Below, in pieces: positions 26,268-35,253 of a stretch of 64,000 nt of DNA. Position 1 is the first letter of the stretch, and every line of letters starts with the position of its first letter. This DNA comes from CAVQGZ01 sp963712175 (GTDB lineage: Bacteria > Actinomycetota > Actinomycetes > Jiangellales > Jiangellaceae), in assembly GCA_963712175.1 (NCBI GenBank), contig CAVQGZ010000004.1:186001-250000 (forward strand). Reading direction: 5' to 3'. The position numbers and the translations under genes are program-made. A model generated the notes under the pieces. The model ran no database searches and was not told the DNA's origin. It saw only the letters and a program-made list of their open reading frames with translations.

Positions 26268-27538
26268 GAGGTCTCGAGGTCGACCTGGACGGCGGCCGCG
26301 GCTCGTCGCCCGGACGCCAGCGCACCCTGGATCGAGCCCGTGTCACGGTGGTCACCGCACACGTACACACCGTCCACGTATCGAACGGGCTTGCGCAGGT
26401 CCAGCGGCGGCGGCATGGCGGGCAGCGCGGCGGGCACCTCCACTCGGCGCACCAGCTGCCAGTCGGTCGTGGGCCGTCCGTACAGCAGTGCGAGGTGGGC
26501 GCGCACCGCACCCTCGTCTGCGGCAGGGCCAGTGGTGCCGAGCACCGAGCTCGACACCAACGTCGACCCCGGCGGTGCGTAGGCCGGTGCCACGGTGCTC
26601 AGGACGGACGTGTTGACGACGGGGCCGCGCGCCTGGCCGTCGACGACGAGGACCGGCTTGCCACCGGCCAGCGACGAGCCCGGGGTGGAGGGCGTCGTGT
26701 GGTACCAGGTGGTGACCGAGCGCATCCGCGGGGCACCGAAGCCGGGCAGCAGTCCGCTCACATGCCGAGGGTCGACGGCGACGACGACCGCTCGCGCGTG
26801 CACCGGCCCGTCGTCGGTGTCCACTCGTCCCGGGGACACGCGGCGCGCGGGGGTGTCCAGGCGGACGGTGCCCGACGGCAAGGGGCGCGCCACCTCCTCG
26901 GCCAGTGCCTGCATGCCGGTGGCCGGCAGCCCTGGTGACCCGCGCACGAAGGAGCGCAGCACCAGGTCGAAGAAGCGGGACGAGGTGGCAAGCCCGTCCT
27001 CGAGAAAGACGCCGGCGAGGAAGGGTCGCAGCAGCCTGTCGATGGTCGCCTGCTCGATGCCCCGTCGCTGCAGGGCCTCGGCCGTCGTCGTCTCCTCCAG
27101 CGACAGGTCGGCCTGCGGATCGCGCAGGGCCACCTGAAGGGCCATGGAGGCCAGACGCACCTTGCCGGCCGGGCTGCCGATCGGTGCGCGCAGCGTCGAC
27201 AGGACGGCCTTGGGGTAGCGGCGGGGGTCGGCGAGGAGGTGATGGCTCGAGCCGATCGCCACCACAGCGCCAGGAAGGAACGAGTGCAGGTCGAGCCGAT
27301 CGAGGTCCACGGTCTGGCGCAGCGCCGGGTAGGAGGGGTTGAGCACCTGGAACCCACGGTCGAGTCGAAAGCCGTCGACGACGTCGGTGCGAACCCGACC
27401 ACCGACGGCATCCGCGGCCTCGAGCACGGTCACCGTGAGACCGGACTCGACGAGGCGCCGCGCGCAGGCCAGCCCGGCCAGCCCCGCACCGAGCACTGCG
27501 ACGTCGGTGTCGGTCGCACCGCGCGGGGCCTGCGTCAC
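26264..27538 (-). CDS. FAD-dependent oxidoreductase (amine oxidase / phytoene desaturase-like)
   Basis: Codes for 424 residues. The N-terminal Rossmann motif VAVLGAGLAGLACARRLVESGLTVTVLEAADAVGGRVRT is intact with a DGFRLDRGFQVLNPSYP substrate-side segment. The end GVYVCGDHRDTGSIQGALASGRRAA is the second FAD-binding stretch. Family members are amine oxidases and carotenoid desaturases; the substrate is unknown. GTG 27538 (VTQAPRGATDTDVAVLG) is chosen because the ORF runs 129 codons upstream into non-coding sequence and the divergent gene. It is upstream of and coupled to the S51 peptidase gene. Confidence 0.85.
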   Translation of the reverse strand: MTQAPRGATDTDVAVLGAGLAGLACARRLVESGLTVTVLEAADAVGGRVRTDVVDGFRLDRGFQVLNPSYPALRQTVDLDRLDLHSFLPGAVVAIGSSHHLLADPRRYPKAVLSTLRAPIGSPAGKVRLASMALQVALRDPQADLSLEETTTAEALQRRGIEQATIDRLLRPFLAGVFLEDGLATSSRFFDLVLRSFVRGSPGLPATGMQALAEEVARPLPSGTVRLDTPARRVSPGRVDTDDGPVHARAVVVAVDPRHVSGLLPGFGAPRMRSVTTWYHTTPSTPGSSLAGGKPVLVVDGQARGPVVNTSVLSTVAPAYAPPGSTLVSSSVLGTTGPAADEGAVRAHLALLYGRPTTDWQLVRRVEVPAALPAMPPPLDLRKPVRYVDGVYVCGDHRDTGSIQGALASGRRAAAAVQVDLETS

Positions 27539-27617
27539 GCCGATGACGCTACCGGGGGCGTGGTCACCCGGTGGATGGTGGTGGTCGCCCCGGCTCGCGC
27601 TCTGCGACGATGGGATC

Positions 27618-29066
27618 GTGTCGACAGCGCCGCGACCGGAGATGCCCGGATTCGTCGTCACCGCGCGACGAGCGCCCGGCCGGTTCGACGACCTCGGCCT
27701 CGACGAGATCAGCGCCGTCGAGGAGGGGACGCGGCAGCGGGTCGAGCTGCTGGCGCTCCCGGAGCTGAGTGAGGGCGAGCGTGCGCACATCAGCGCTGCG
27801 CTGGCGCCGTACGAGGACGTGACGTCCGCCGCGCTGGGCCGTCCGGCGAGGCTGGCCGAGCGTGTCGATGCGCTGGTCATCCCGGCTGCCGAGTACGTGG
27901 CGCTCGACTCGCTGGCCCCGGACATGCGGCCGTCCTGCGCCGGTCACGTCGCCACCCTCGTGGCGCCCGTCGCCGAGGGGCTCACAGCGTTGCACGAGGC
28001 CGGCCTCGCCCATGGTGGGGTCGGTGAGGGACTCGTGAGCATCGACACCCAGGGTCGTCCCCGCCTCCTCGGAGCAGGCGCTCGGGCAGCCCTGCACGTC
28101 GTGGCACCGCGCGAGGTGCCGCAACCCACGCCCGCTGTCGATGGCGACGGCCTGCTGGCCATGCTCGCGCGTCTGGCGGAGGAGGTTGACGACCCCGGGC
28201 TCAGCGGGGTGACGGACTCCCTGCTCGCCCAGGGCGCAGGTCCTCGCGAGGTGTCCGAGCGGCTGCTGGACGAGATCGACCCCGTTCCACTCGGCGAGCG
28301 CGACCCGGCCGGCGCCGCCGACGTCCAAGCTGAGACCACCGCCGGTGATGCCACCCCGTCCGGCGCCGGCTCCGGTGAGCGTCTCATCCAGACGACGTGG
28401 CGACCGCGGTGGCTGGTGTGGGCAGCCCTCGCGACAGCGGGGGCCGTTGTTGCCGGCACGGCCGCCTGGCTTGTCCAGTCCGGCAGCGACGACGCGACCA
28501 CCGCGGCTGCCCGAACCGATCCGGCGCTTCCCGCCGCCCCGGCCCTTCCCTCCGCTGCCGCGTCGCCGTCGGGATCGGCACAGGCCACGACGTCAGCCGC
28601 ACCGACACCGAGCGCGACCGGGGAGGCCACCCCACCTGTGGGGACCGAGCTGTGCGGTTCCCCGGCACCTGTCCCCGATGAGGCCCCGGAGCTGGCCGAG
28701 GACTGGACGCAGGTCGTCGACGATCTCTACCTGCGCCGGTCGGCTGCGTTGGTGACGGGCCAGACCAGCCTGCTCTGCGACGTGTACGACCCGCTGAGCC
28801 CCGGGCTGCCCAGCGACCTCGAGCTCGACGCCGCGTACTCGGAGCAGGGTGTGCGACCGGACTCCCTGGTCTTCGTCGTCGAGGCTGCCACCCTCGTCGA
28901 GCAGGAGGGCGCTCTGCTGGTCCTGGAGATCACCGACAGCCTCGAGCCCTACGTGCTGCGTGGCGAGGACGGGCGAGTCGTCGCCGAGCTTCCCGGGATC
29001 AGCAGCGAGACGTGGCAGGCCCGCCTGGTGCCCGACGCGACCGGCACGCAGTGGCGCTTCGGCTGA
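27618..29066 (+). CDS. Membrane-anchored pseudokinase-like protein
   Basis: Codes for 482 residues. The first 250 look like a degenerate Ser/Thr kinase C-lobe: LHEAGLAHGGVGEGLVSIDTQGRPRLLG aligns with the HxDxxxxN and DFG regions, but the catalytic Asp, Asn and DFG are missing. A single transmembrane helix lies near 263-285 (WLVWAALATAGAVVAGTAAWLV), followed by a Ser/Ala/Pro-rich linker and an extracellular domain (about 340-482) with ELCGSP and LLCDVYD Cys. GTG 27618 is preceded by no clear Shine-Dalgarno. It is convergent with the epimerase gene. Function unknown; a cell-envelope scaffold or sensor is possible. Confidence 0.72.
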   Translation: MSTAPRPEMPGFVVTARRAPGRFDDLGLDEISAVEEGTRQRVELLALPELSEGERAHISAALAPYEDVTSAALGRPARLAERVDALVIPAAEYVALDSLAPDMRPSCAGHVATLVAPVAEGLTALHEAGLAHGGVGEGLVSIDTQGRPRLLGAGARAALHVVAPREVPQPTPAVDGDGLLAMLARLAEEVDDPGLSGVTDSLLAQGAGPREVSERLLDEIDPVPLGERDPAGAADVQAETTAGDATPSGAGSGERLIQTTWRPRWLVWAALATAGAVVAGTAAWLVQSGSDDATTAAARTDPALPAAPALPSAAASPSGSAQATTSAAPTPSATGEATPPVGTELCGSPAPVPDEAPELAEDWTQVVDDLYLRRSAALVTGQTSLLCDVYDPLSPGLPSDLELDAAYSEQGVRPDSLVFVVEAATLVEQEGALLVLEITDSLEPYVLRGEDGRVVAELPGISSETWQARLVPDATGTQWRFG

Positions 29067-29075
29067 CCTGCCGCG

Positions 29076-29975
29076 TCAGTCGTTCAGCGCCGCGTCGATG
29101 ACAGCCGCGGCGTCCGGGTGTGCGAACGAGAAGCCTGCGTCCACGAGCTTGGTGGGGTCGACGTTGAAGTCCGCCAGCACGTCCGTGGCGAAGTCGCCGA
29201 GCACGAGCCGCAGCCCGAAAGCCGGGACGGGAAGCACGGTCGGGCGGTGAAGGCGCTCACCGAGAAGTCGCGTGAACTCACCGTTGGTCGTCGTGACCGG
29301 GGCTGACACGTTGACGGGTCCGCTCGTCTTCTCGTCCTCGAGCAGGAACAGCAGGGCGGACGCGGTGTCCTGCACCGAGACCACGCTCCACACCGACCGA
29401 CCGCCCGCCAACGGACCCAGGAGCCCCACCTTCGCCAGCGGCAGGAGCCGTCGCCCGAAGGTGCTGCCGTGGCTTCCCATGACGAGGCTGAGCCGTGGCA
29501 GCACGACGCGCACCCCGGCCTCGGCTGCCTGCTCGGCCGCCGCCTCCTTGTCCACGATGATGCGCGCGGCGAAGTCGGACCCGCCCGGGGAGTCCTCCCG
29601 CAGTCGGACCCCGCCGGTGTCGTTCCCGTAGTAGCCCATGGCTCCCACGCTGACCAGCGTCCGCACCGTCGGCGAGAGCTCGCTCGCCGCGCGCGCGACG
29701 ACGGCGGCGGAGCGGACGTGGCTGTCGTAGAGCGTCTTCCGGTATGCCGTGGTCCAGCGCTTGTCTCCGATCCCGGCCCCGGCCAGGTTGACGATCGCCT
29801 CGACCCCGGCGAGTGCGGCGAGGTCGACGGTGCCGATCGACGGGTCCCACGACACCTCGTCCGGTGCCGCCGCGTCGCGTCTCACCAGGCGCACGACCTC
29901 GTGTCCCGCGTTGCGGAGATCCGACAGAAGCTGCGTGCCCAGGAATCCGGACGAGCCGGCCACGGCGATGCGCAT
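29076..29975 (-). CDS. TIGR01777 family NAD(P)-dependent epimerase
   Basis: Codes for 299 residues of the short-chain dehydrogenase fold. The N-terminal dinucleotide motif is VAGSSGFLGTQLLSDLRNAGHEVVRLVRR, and AIVNLAGAGIGDKRWTTAYRKTLYDSHV is the family signature of TIGR01777 (SulA-like). VGAMGYYGNDTGG carries the YxxxK-like region, and DUF1731-type C-terminus runs VPAFGLRLVLGDFATDVLADFNVDPTKLVDAGF. Function unknown despite wide conservation. It follows sucB with only 3 bp between, so probably co-transcribed. Confidence 0.92.
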   Translation of the reverse strand: MRIAVAGSSGFLGTQLLSDLRNAGHEVVRLVRRDAAAPDEVSWDPSIGTVDLAALAGVEAIVNLAGAGIGDKRWTTAYRKTLYDSHVRSAAVVARAASELSPTVRTLVSVGAMGYYGNDTGGVRLREDSPGGSDFAARIIVDKEAAAEQAAEAGVRVVLPRLSLVMGSHGSTFGRRLLPLAKVGLLGPLAGGRSVWSVVSVQDTASALLFLLEDEKTSGPVNVSAPVTTTNGEFTRLLGERLHRPTVLPVPAFGLRLVLGDFATDVLADFNVDPTKLVDAGFSFAHPDAAAVIDAALND

Positions 29976-29978
29976 CTG

Positions 29979-31712
29979 CTAGAGCCCGAGGTCGCCCTCG
30001 AACGCACCCTCCTCGAGGCGCTGCTTGACCGCGGTCAGGAACCGCGCCGCATCGGCCCCGTCCACCAGCCGGTGGTCGTAGGTGAGCGCGAGGTACATCA
30101 TCTGACGCACGGCGATGGCGTCGGTGCCGAGAGCATCCTGGACCACGACGGGACGCTTGACGATCGCGCCGGTACCGAGGATTCCGGTCTGCGGCTGGTT
30201 GATGATCGGCGTGTCGAACAAGGCACCACGGCTTCCGGTGTTGGTCAGCGTGAAGGTGCCTCCGGAGAGCTCGTCAGGCGTGATCTTGTTGGTCCGGGTG
30301 CGCTCGGCGAGGTCAGCGATCTTGCGGGAGATACCGGCGATGTTGAGGTCGCCCGCGTCCTTGATGACCGGGACGAGAAGACCTCGCTCGGTGTCGACGG
30401 CGACTCCGAGGTGCTCGGCGTCGTAGTAGGTGACCTGCTTCTTCTCCACGTCGATCGAGGCGTTGAGCATCGGGTAGACCTTGAGGGCCTCGAGGGCCGC
30501 CTTGGCCAGGAACGGCAGGAACGACAGCTTGACGCCCTCGCGCGCCTCGAAGTCGGCCTTGGCGCGGGCTCGCAACCGGGCGACGGGTGTCATGTCGACC
30601 TCGACCACCGTCGTGAGCTGGGCTGAGACCTGCAGGGACTCGACCATCCGGTCGGCGATGAGCTGGCGCAGCCGCGACATCTTCTTGGTCTCACCGCGCA
30701 GCGGCGAGGGTTGGGCCGGCGCCGGTGCGGCGGCCGGTGTGGCCACCGAGGCGGCGGGAGCGGCGGATGGAGCCGGTGCCGCGGCGGTCTTCTTGGCCTC
30801 CTCGGCGGCGGCCAGCACGTCCTGCTTGCGGATTCGCCCGCCGACGCCGGTCCCCGTCAGGCTCGACAGGTCGACGCCGTGCTGTCCTGCCAGCTTGCGG
30901 ACGAGGGGAGTGACGTAGGGCGAGGGTCCGCCGGCGGCCGTAGCAGGCGACGACACCGGTGTCGGTGCGGCGGGGGCCGGCGGCCTGGGTGCCGGTGCTG
31001 CGGCAGCTGGTGCCGGCGCGGGTACCTCGGCCGCGCTCGGCGCGGGGGTGGGAGCCGGCTGCTGCGCTGCGGGGGCGGCACCGGCCGCGCCGATGACGGC
31101 AAGGGCGGCGCCGACCTCGACGGTCTCGTCCTCGGGCACCTTGATCTCCAGCAGGACGCCGGCGGCCGGCGAGGGGATCTCGGTGTCGACCTTGTCGGTG
31201 GACACCTCGAGCAGCGGCTCGTCGGCTTCCACGCTGTCGCCGACCTGCTTGAGCCAGCGAACCACGGTTCCTTCGGTGACGCTCTCGCCGAGCTGGGGCA
31301 GGGTGACCTCCTGGCCCGCGGAACCACCCGAGGCGGCGGCAGCAGGAGTTGGCGGCGACTGCGTCGGGGGCCCGCTGGCCGGGGTGGGAGCGGGGGCTGG
31401 CTCCGGCGCAGCCTCGGGCTCGGTGGCTGCCGGCGGCCCGGCGTCAGAGGCCGGCGCAGGCGCGCCCGCCTCCCCCGGTTCACCGATCGTCGCGAGCTCG
31501 GCGCCGACCTCGACGGTCTCGTCCTCGGGCACCTTGATCTCCAGCAGCACACCGGCGGCGGGCGAGGGGATCTCGGTGTCGACCTTGTCGGTGGACACCT
31601 CGAGCAGCGGCTCGTCGACCGCCACCGACTCGCCGGGCTGCTTGAGCCAACGCACCACCGTTCCTTCGGTGACGCTCTCGCCGAGCTGAGGGAGAGTGAC
31701 GGGGGTTGCCAT
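29979..31712 (-). CDS. sucB: 2-oxoglutarate dehydrogenase E2, dihydrolipoamide succinyltransferase
   Basis: A 577-residue TCA-cycle E2 subunit. Two lipoyl domains carry the DKV lysines K43 and K174; Ala/Pro-rich linkers separate them. An E3-binding domain lies at about 266-303 (YVTPLVRKLAGQHGVDLSSLTGTGVGGRIRKQDV), and the catalytic domain ends with the active-site DHRLVDGADAARF. The lipoylated lysines depend on lipA/lipB at 21-22.7 kb. It is downstream of lpdA (57 bp), which supplies E3. The two lipoyl domains are nearly identical at DNA level (see repeat). Some actinobacteria use a fused Kgd for E1/E2; this may instead be the shared E2 of the PDH/ODH complex. Confidence 0.95.
   Translation of the reverse strand: MATPVTLPQLGESVTEGTVVRWLKQPGESVAVDEPLLEVSTDKVDTEIPSPAAGVLLEIKVPEDETVEVGAELATIGEPGEAGAPAPASDAGPPAATEPEAAPEPAPAPTPASGPPTQSPPTPAAAASGGSAGQEVTLPQLGESVTEGTVVRWLKQVGDSVEADEPLLEVSTDKVDTEIPSPAAGVLLEIKVPEDETVEVGAALAVIGAAGAAPAAQQPAPTPAPSAAEVPAPAPAAAAPAPRPPAPAAPTPVSSPATAAGGPSPYVTPLVRKLAGQHGVDLSSLTGTGVGGRIRKQDVLAAAEEAKKTAAAPAPSAAPAASVATPAAAPAPAQPSPLRGETKKMSRLRQLIADRMVESLQVSAQLTTVVEVDMTPVARLRARAKADFEAREGVKLSFLPFLAKAALEALKVYPMLNASIDVEKKQVTYYDAEHLGVAVDTERGLLVPVIKDAGDLNIAGISRKIADLAERTRTNKITPDELSGGTFTLTNTGSRGALFDTPIINQPQTGILGTGAIVKRPVVVQDALGTDAIAVRQMMYLALTYDHRLVDGADAARFLTAVKQRLEEGAFEGDLGL
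31108..31702. repeat. Direct repeat encoding the two SucB lipoyl domains
   Basis: Copies at about 31108-31309 and 31501-31702 (offset 393 nt). The first 117 nt differ at only 3 positions. This is an in-gene domain duplication kept alike, probably by recombination, and not a mobile element. Confidence 0.8.
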
Positions 31713-31765
31713 GCCGGTGGGCCTCTCTGTCGAACGTCGGGTCGGGTCGGGGCAGTGGCTCGAGG

Positions 31766-33140
31766 CTAGCCGTGCGCGTGCAGCGGCTTGCCCGCCAGCG
31801 CGAGATGGGCCTCGCCCATGGCCTCGCTCTGCGTCGGGTGGGCGTGGACCAGCTGGGCGACCTCACTCGGGAGCGCCTCCCAGCTGTAGATGAGCTGGGC
31901 CTCGCCGATGAGCTCACCGACGCGGCTGCCGACCATGTGCACGCCGAGAACGGGGCCGTCCTTCTCGCGCACGAGCTTGATGAACCCGGCGGTCTTGAGG
32001 ATCTGGCTCTTGCCGTTGCCGGCCAGGTCGTACTGAAGTGCCTCGACCTTGTCCTTGCCGTAGCGGTCGACGGCCTCGGCCTCGGTCAGCCCGACCGATG
32101 CGACCTCGGGCTCGGAGTACGTCACGCGAGGGATGGCCGTCTCGTCGATCGGGACGGGGTTCAGCCCGGCGAGCTCCTCGGCAACGAAGATGCCTTGCTG
32201 GAAGCCTCGGTGGGCCAGCTGCAGCCCCGGGACGATGTCGCCGACGGCGTAGACGCCTTCGACGTTCGTGCGCAGCCGTTCGTCGGTGGTGACGAAGCCG
32301 CGATCCATGGCGATGCCGACCTCTTCGTAGCCCATGTCGGCGGTGTTGGGACCCCGTCCGACAGCCACGAGCAGCAGGTCCGCGTCGATCGTCTCGCCGT
32401 TCTCCAGTGACACGGTGACGCCGGAGTCCGTTGCGTTGGACGCCGGAGAACCGCACGCCGGTCTTGAACGCGATCTTGCGCTTGCGGAAGGCGCGCTCGA
32501 CGGCCTTGGAGCAGGCTTGGTCCTCGGCCGGTACGAGTCGGGGCAGGGCCTCGACGATCGTGACCTCGGAGCCGAACGAGCGCCAGACGCTGGCGAACTC
32601 GACTCCGATGACTCCGCCCCCGAGCACGACCACGCGGTCGGGGACGGAATCGAGCGAGAGAGCCTCGGTGCTGGTCAACACCTTCTCTTTGTCGATCTCG
32701 AGCCCCGGGAGCGAGCGAGCGTAGGAGCCGCTCGCCAGCACGACCGCCGACCCCTCGTAGCGCGTGCCGTCGACCTCGACCACGTTGGGCGCGACCAGCC
32801 GGCCGGTTCCCTCGACGTAGGTGATCTTGCGGCTCTTCACCAACCCCTGCAGCCCCTTGTACAACCGGGCGACCACGCCGTCCTTGTAGGAGTTGACCCC
32901 CGCCATGTCGATGCCCTCGAGCGAGCTTCGTACCCCCACGTCGGGTCCGCCTCGGGCCTCGTCGGCGACCTCCGCCGCGTGCAGCAGCGCCTTCGTGGGG
33001 ATGCAGCCGTAGTGCAGGCAGGTTCCTCCGAGCTTGTCCCGCTCGATCAGCGCAACGGACTTGCCCAGCTGAGCCGCACGAAGAGCACACGCGTACCCGC
33101 CGCTGCCGCCACCGAGCACGACGATGTCGAAGGTCGTCAC
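31766..33140 (-). CDS. lpdA: Dihydrolipoyl dehydrogenase (E3), frameshifted
   Basis: Reoxidises the dihydrolipoyl groups of 2-oxoacid dehydrogenase complexes using NAD+. The FAD motif VVLGGGSGGYACALRAAQLG, the redox disulfide GGTCLHYGCIPTKALL, and the NAD motif VVVLGGGVIGVEFASVW are in the first frame. The second frame carries GVYAVGDIVPGLQLAHRGFQQG and the interface motif VHAHPTQSEAMGEA. The break near 32435-32441 fits one extra base (length 3n+1); corrected length is about 457 residues. GTG 33140 has GGGAGA just upstream; ATG 33152 is an alternative. It lies 53 bp upstream of sucB. Confidence 0.94.
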
Positions 33141-33258
33141 AAGGTCTCCCATCGTTGGTGAGGCGTAACCGGTGACCATAGTCTCCGGCTCGCGCTCACG
33201 CTGCTCAATCGGTGCCCGCCGGTTACCGTGACGTGCTCACTCGCGAAAGGGAACCACG

Positions 33259-33576
33259 ATGGCGCTGTGGCGTCGCAGCAGGAAGCCGGCGCAGGCTCCG
33301 GGCAGCCTCGACCGGGCCGCTGACAAGGCGGACCTGACCCACCTGGAGGAGTTCGCTCGGTCCCGCCGAGGGGTCGAGGCCTTCGTGGAGCCCCGCACTG
33401 CCATGACCGGGACCACGGTGGTGCTGGTCGCGCACGACGGGGAGTGGACCCGCCGGCGCATCCCCAGCCCCGATGCTGCCCGCGATCTCGGCAAGAGGCT
33501 GAGCATGCCCGTGTACGAGGCCGCCGTCGTCGGCTACCCGCAGCGCATGCGCGACTGGAACGCCCGCCGACGCTGA
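33259..33576 (+). CDS. Conserved actinobacterial hypothetical protein
   Basis: Codes for 105 residues. It starts MALWRRSRKPAQAPGSLDRAADKADL with AAAGGGA-type ribosome binding site upstream. The middle has HLEEFARSRRGVEAFVEP and TTVVLVAHDGEWTRRRIPSPDAARDLGKRL, and the end PVYEAAVVGYPQRMRDWN. I recall it as a widespread small protein beside lpdA or pepA in actinobacteria. No signal peptide or membrane segment. Function unknown. It is divergent from lpdA and convergent with pepA. Confidence 0.85.
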   Translation: MALWRRSRKPAQAPGSLDRAADKADLTHLEEFARSRRGVEAFVEPRTAMTGTTVVLVAHDGEWTRRRIPSPDAARDLGKRLSMPVYEAAVVGYPQRMRDWNARRR

Positions 33577-33608
33577 TCCGAGGTCTCGTGATCGCCCGTG
33601 GGCTCGTC

Positions 33609-33630
33609 TTGTGTGCGCGAACGCACACAA
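33609..33630. terminator. Hairpin between convergent genes
   Basis: TTGTGTGCG (33609-33617) and CGCACACAA (33622-33630) form a perfect 9-bp stem with a CGAA loop. It lies between the 33259-33576 gene and pepA. It could terminate either. Confidence 0.55.
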
Positions 33631-33690
33631 AGTCGTCCTGCGTCTGATCGTGACCTGCGGTTTCTGCGCCTGCTGAGCCCTCGATCCCGG

Positions 33691-33711
33691 CGAATGTGTG
33701 CAGTCGCGTAC
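33691..33711 (+). repeat. Second location of the extragenic core found after rnpB
   Basis: CGAATGTGTGCAGTCGCGTAC matches the right arm of the 1361-1463 inverted repeat (CGAATGTGTGGATTCGCGTAC) at 19 of 21 positions. It lies 12 bp from the pepA stop, on the intergenic side. Confidence 0.6.
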
Positions 33712-33722
33712 GCGACGTCGTG

Positions 33723-35207
33723 TCAGGGGCTCAGCGACGCCGCCAGGGCCACCAGCGTCCGCACGCCGAAACCGGTCCCGCCCTTGGGCGTGTAGCCGAA
33801 GGGCGCCTCGTTGTTGCGGGCAGGACCGGCGATGTCCAGGTGGGCCCACGCCAGCCCGTCTGCCACGAACTCCTTGAGGAACGCCCCCGCCTGCAAGGCA
33901 CCCCCGTAGCGGTTGCCGATGTTGGCCAGGTCAGCGACTTGTGAGTCGAGCTTGCTGCGCATCTCCTCCGGGATCGGCAGCGGCCACACCGGCTCGCCGG
34001 CAGCCTCGGCCGCCGCCTTGACCTGGGTGGTGGCCGCCTCGTCGTCGGAGATCAGCCCCGCCACGCGGTTGCCCAGCGCCACCATGCACGCACCGGTCAG
34101 CGTGGCGATGTCGACGAGCAGGTCCGGCTCGTCCTCACCCGCGCGCACCAGGGCATCGGCCATGACCAGTCGGCCCTCGGCGTCGGTGTTCAGCACCTCG
34201 ACGGTGGTGCCCCCGTACATCCGCAGGACGTCCTGCGGTCGGCTCGCCGACCCCGAGGGCATGTTCTCGGCCATCGCCGCGTACACCGTGACGTCGACGG
34301 GCAGCCCGACCTCGGCGACCGCGAGCATCGCGGCGGCAGCCGCCGCCGCCCCGCTCATGTCGGTCTTCATGCCGATCATGGCCTCCGGGGGCTTGAGGGA
34401 GAGGCCCCCCGAGTCGAACGTGATGCCCTTGCCGACGATCGCCAGGTGAGCCGTCGCCCCCTCGGGTCGGTAGGACATGCGAACCAGCCGCGGGGGGTTC
34501 TGCGATCCCCGGCCCACACCGATGATCCCGCCGTACCCGCCTTCGGCCAGCGCGTCCTCGTCCAGCACGTCGATCTCGATCGGAAGATCCTGTGCTGCCG
34601 CCGCGATCTGGTCGGCGAAGACGGCCGGCGGGAGGTCCCCCGGTGGCGTGTTCACCCAGTCGCGGGCCCGGTTCACGCCCGCTGCCACCGACTGGGCGCG
34701 GGCCAGTACGTCGTGGCGAGCGCCGGGCACCAGCACCCGCGCGAGCGGGGCCTTGCCGGAGTCGGAGGATCGGAACGCCGTGAACGTGTACGCACCCATC
34801 ACGGCACCCTCGACGGCGGCGCTCGGCACGTCGTCGCCAGGTGGGAGGGCCAGGACGGCGGTGCCCACCCCGGCGAGCGTGCGGGTGGCTGCTCCCATGG
34901 CGCGGCGAAGCGTCTCCGGGTCGGTGGTGTCCCGACGGCCGACACCGACGGCCAGGACGGTCGCCGCAGCGACTCCTTGCGGGGCCGGGACCCGAGTGGT
35001 CTCATCCGCCGACCCTGACGCACCAAGGCTGTGCAGGGTCGTCGCCAGCGACTCCGCCACCCTGGTGGGCAGGTCGGTCCCGTCGATGACCATAGGTGCC
35101 GCATCAGTGCCGGCTGGGACGGCCGAGACAGCCACCACGAGCACGTCGGCGTCGGTCTCGGCAGGACGCGTCTCGACGGTCTGGGAGGAGGTGCGAGGTT
35201 CGGTCAC
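33723..35207 (-). CDS. pepA: Leucyl aminopeptidase (M17)
   Basis: A two-metal cytosolic aminopeptidase. The motif VGKGITFDSGGLSLKP holds a catalytic Lys and metal Asp; TDMSGAAAA has another Asp; NTDAEGRLVMADAL is the M17 signature (Asp, Glu and Arg). ENMPSGSASRPQDVLRMYGG is also conserved. GTG 35207 gives 494 residues, the usual size. The ORF extends far upstream into gcvT but only by chance. It is divergent from gcvT with 46 bp between. Confidence 0.95.
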   Translation of the reverse strand: MTEPRTSSQTVETRPAETDADVLVVAVSAVPAGTDAAPMVIDGTDLPTRVAESLATTLHSLGASGSADETTRVPAPQGVAAATVLAVGVGRRDTTDPETLRRAMGAATRTLAGVGTAVLALPPGDDVPSAAVEGAVMGAYTFTAFRSSDSGKAPLARVLVPGARHDVLARAQSVAAGVNRARDWVNTPPGDLPPAVFADQIAAAAQDLPIEIDVLDEDALAEGGYGGIIGVGRGSQNPPRLVRMSYRPEGATAHLAIVGKGITFDSGGLSLKPPEAMIGMKTDMSGAAAAAAAMLAVAEVGLPVDVTVYAAMAENMPSGSASRPQDVLRMYGGTTVEVLNTDAEGRLVMADALVRAGEDEPDLLVDIATLTGACMVALGNRVAGLISDDEAATTQVKAAAEAAGEPVWPLPIPEEMRSKLDSQVADLANIGNRYGGALQAGAFLKEFVADGLAWAHLDIAGPARNNEAPFGYTPKGGTGFGVRTLVALAASLSP

Positions 35208-35239
35208 GAACGGCGAGGGTAATCCGGGCTCCGGGGGCC

Positions 35240-35245
35240 TAGGGT
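35240..35245 (+). promoter_or_regulatory. -10 hexamer of gcvT
   Basis: TAGGGT, 8 nt before GTG 35254, in the divergent space with pepA. Confidence 0.5.
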
Positions 35246-35253
35246 GGCGGTCC

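Noticed and set aside
31108..31702. Mobile repeat or insertion sequence
   Set aside because: The repeat codes for two lipoyl domains of one protein, so domain duplication explains it.
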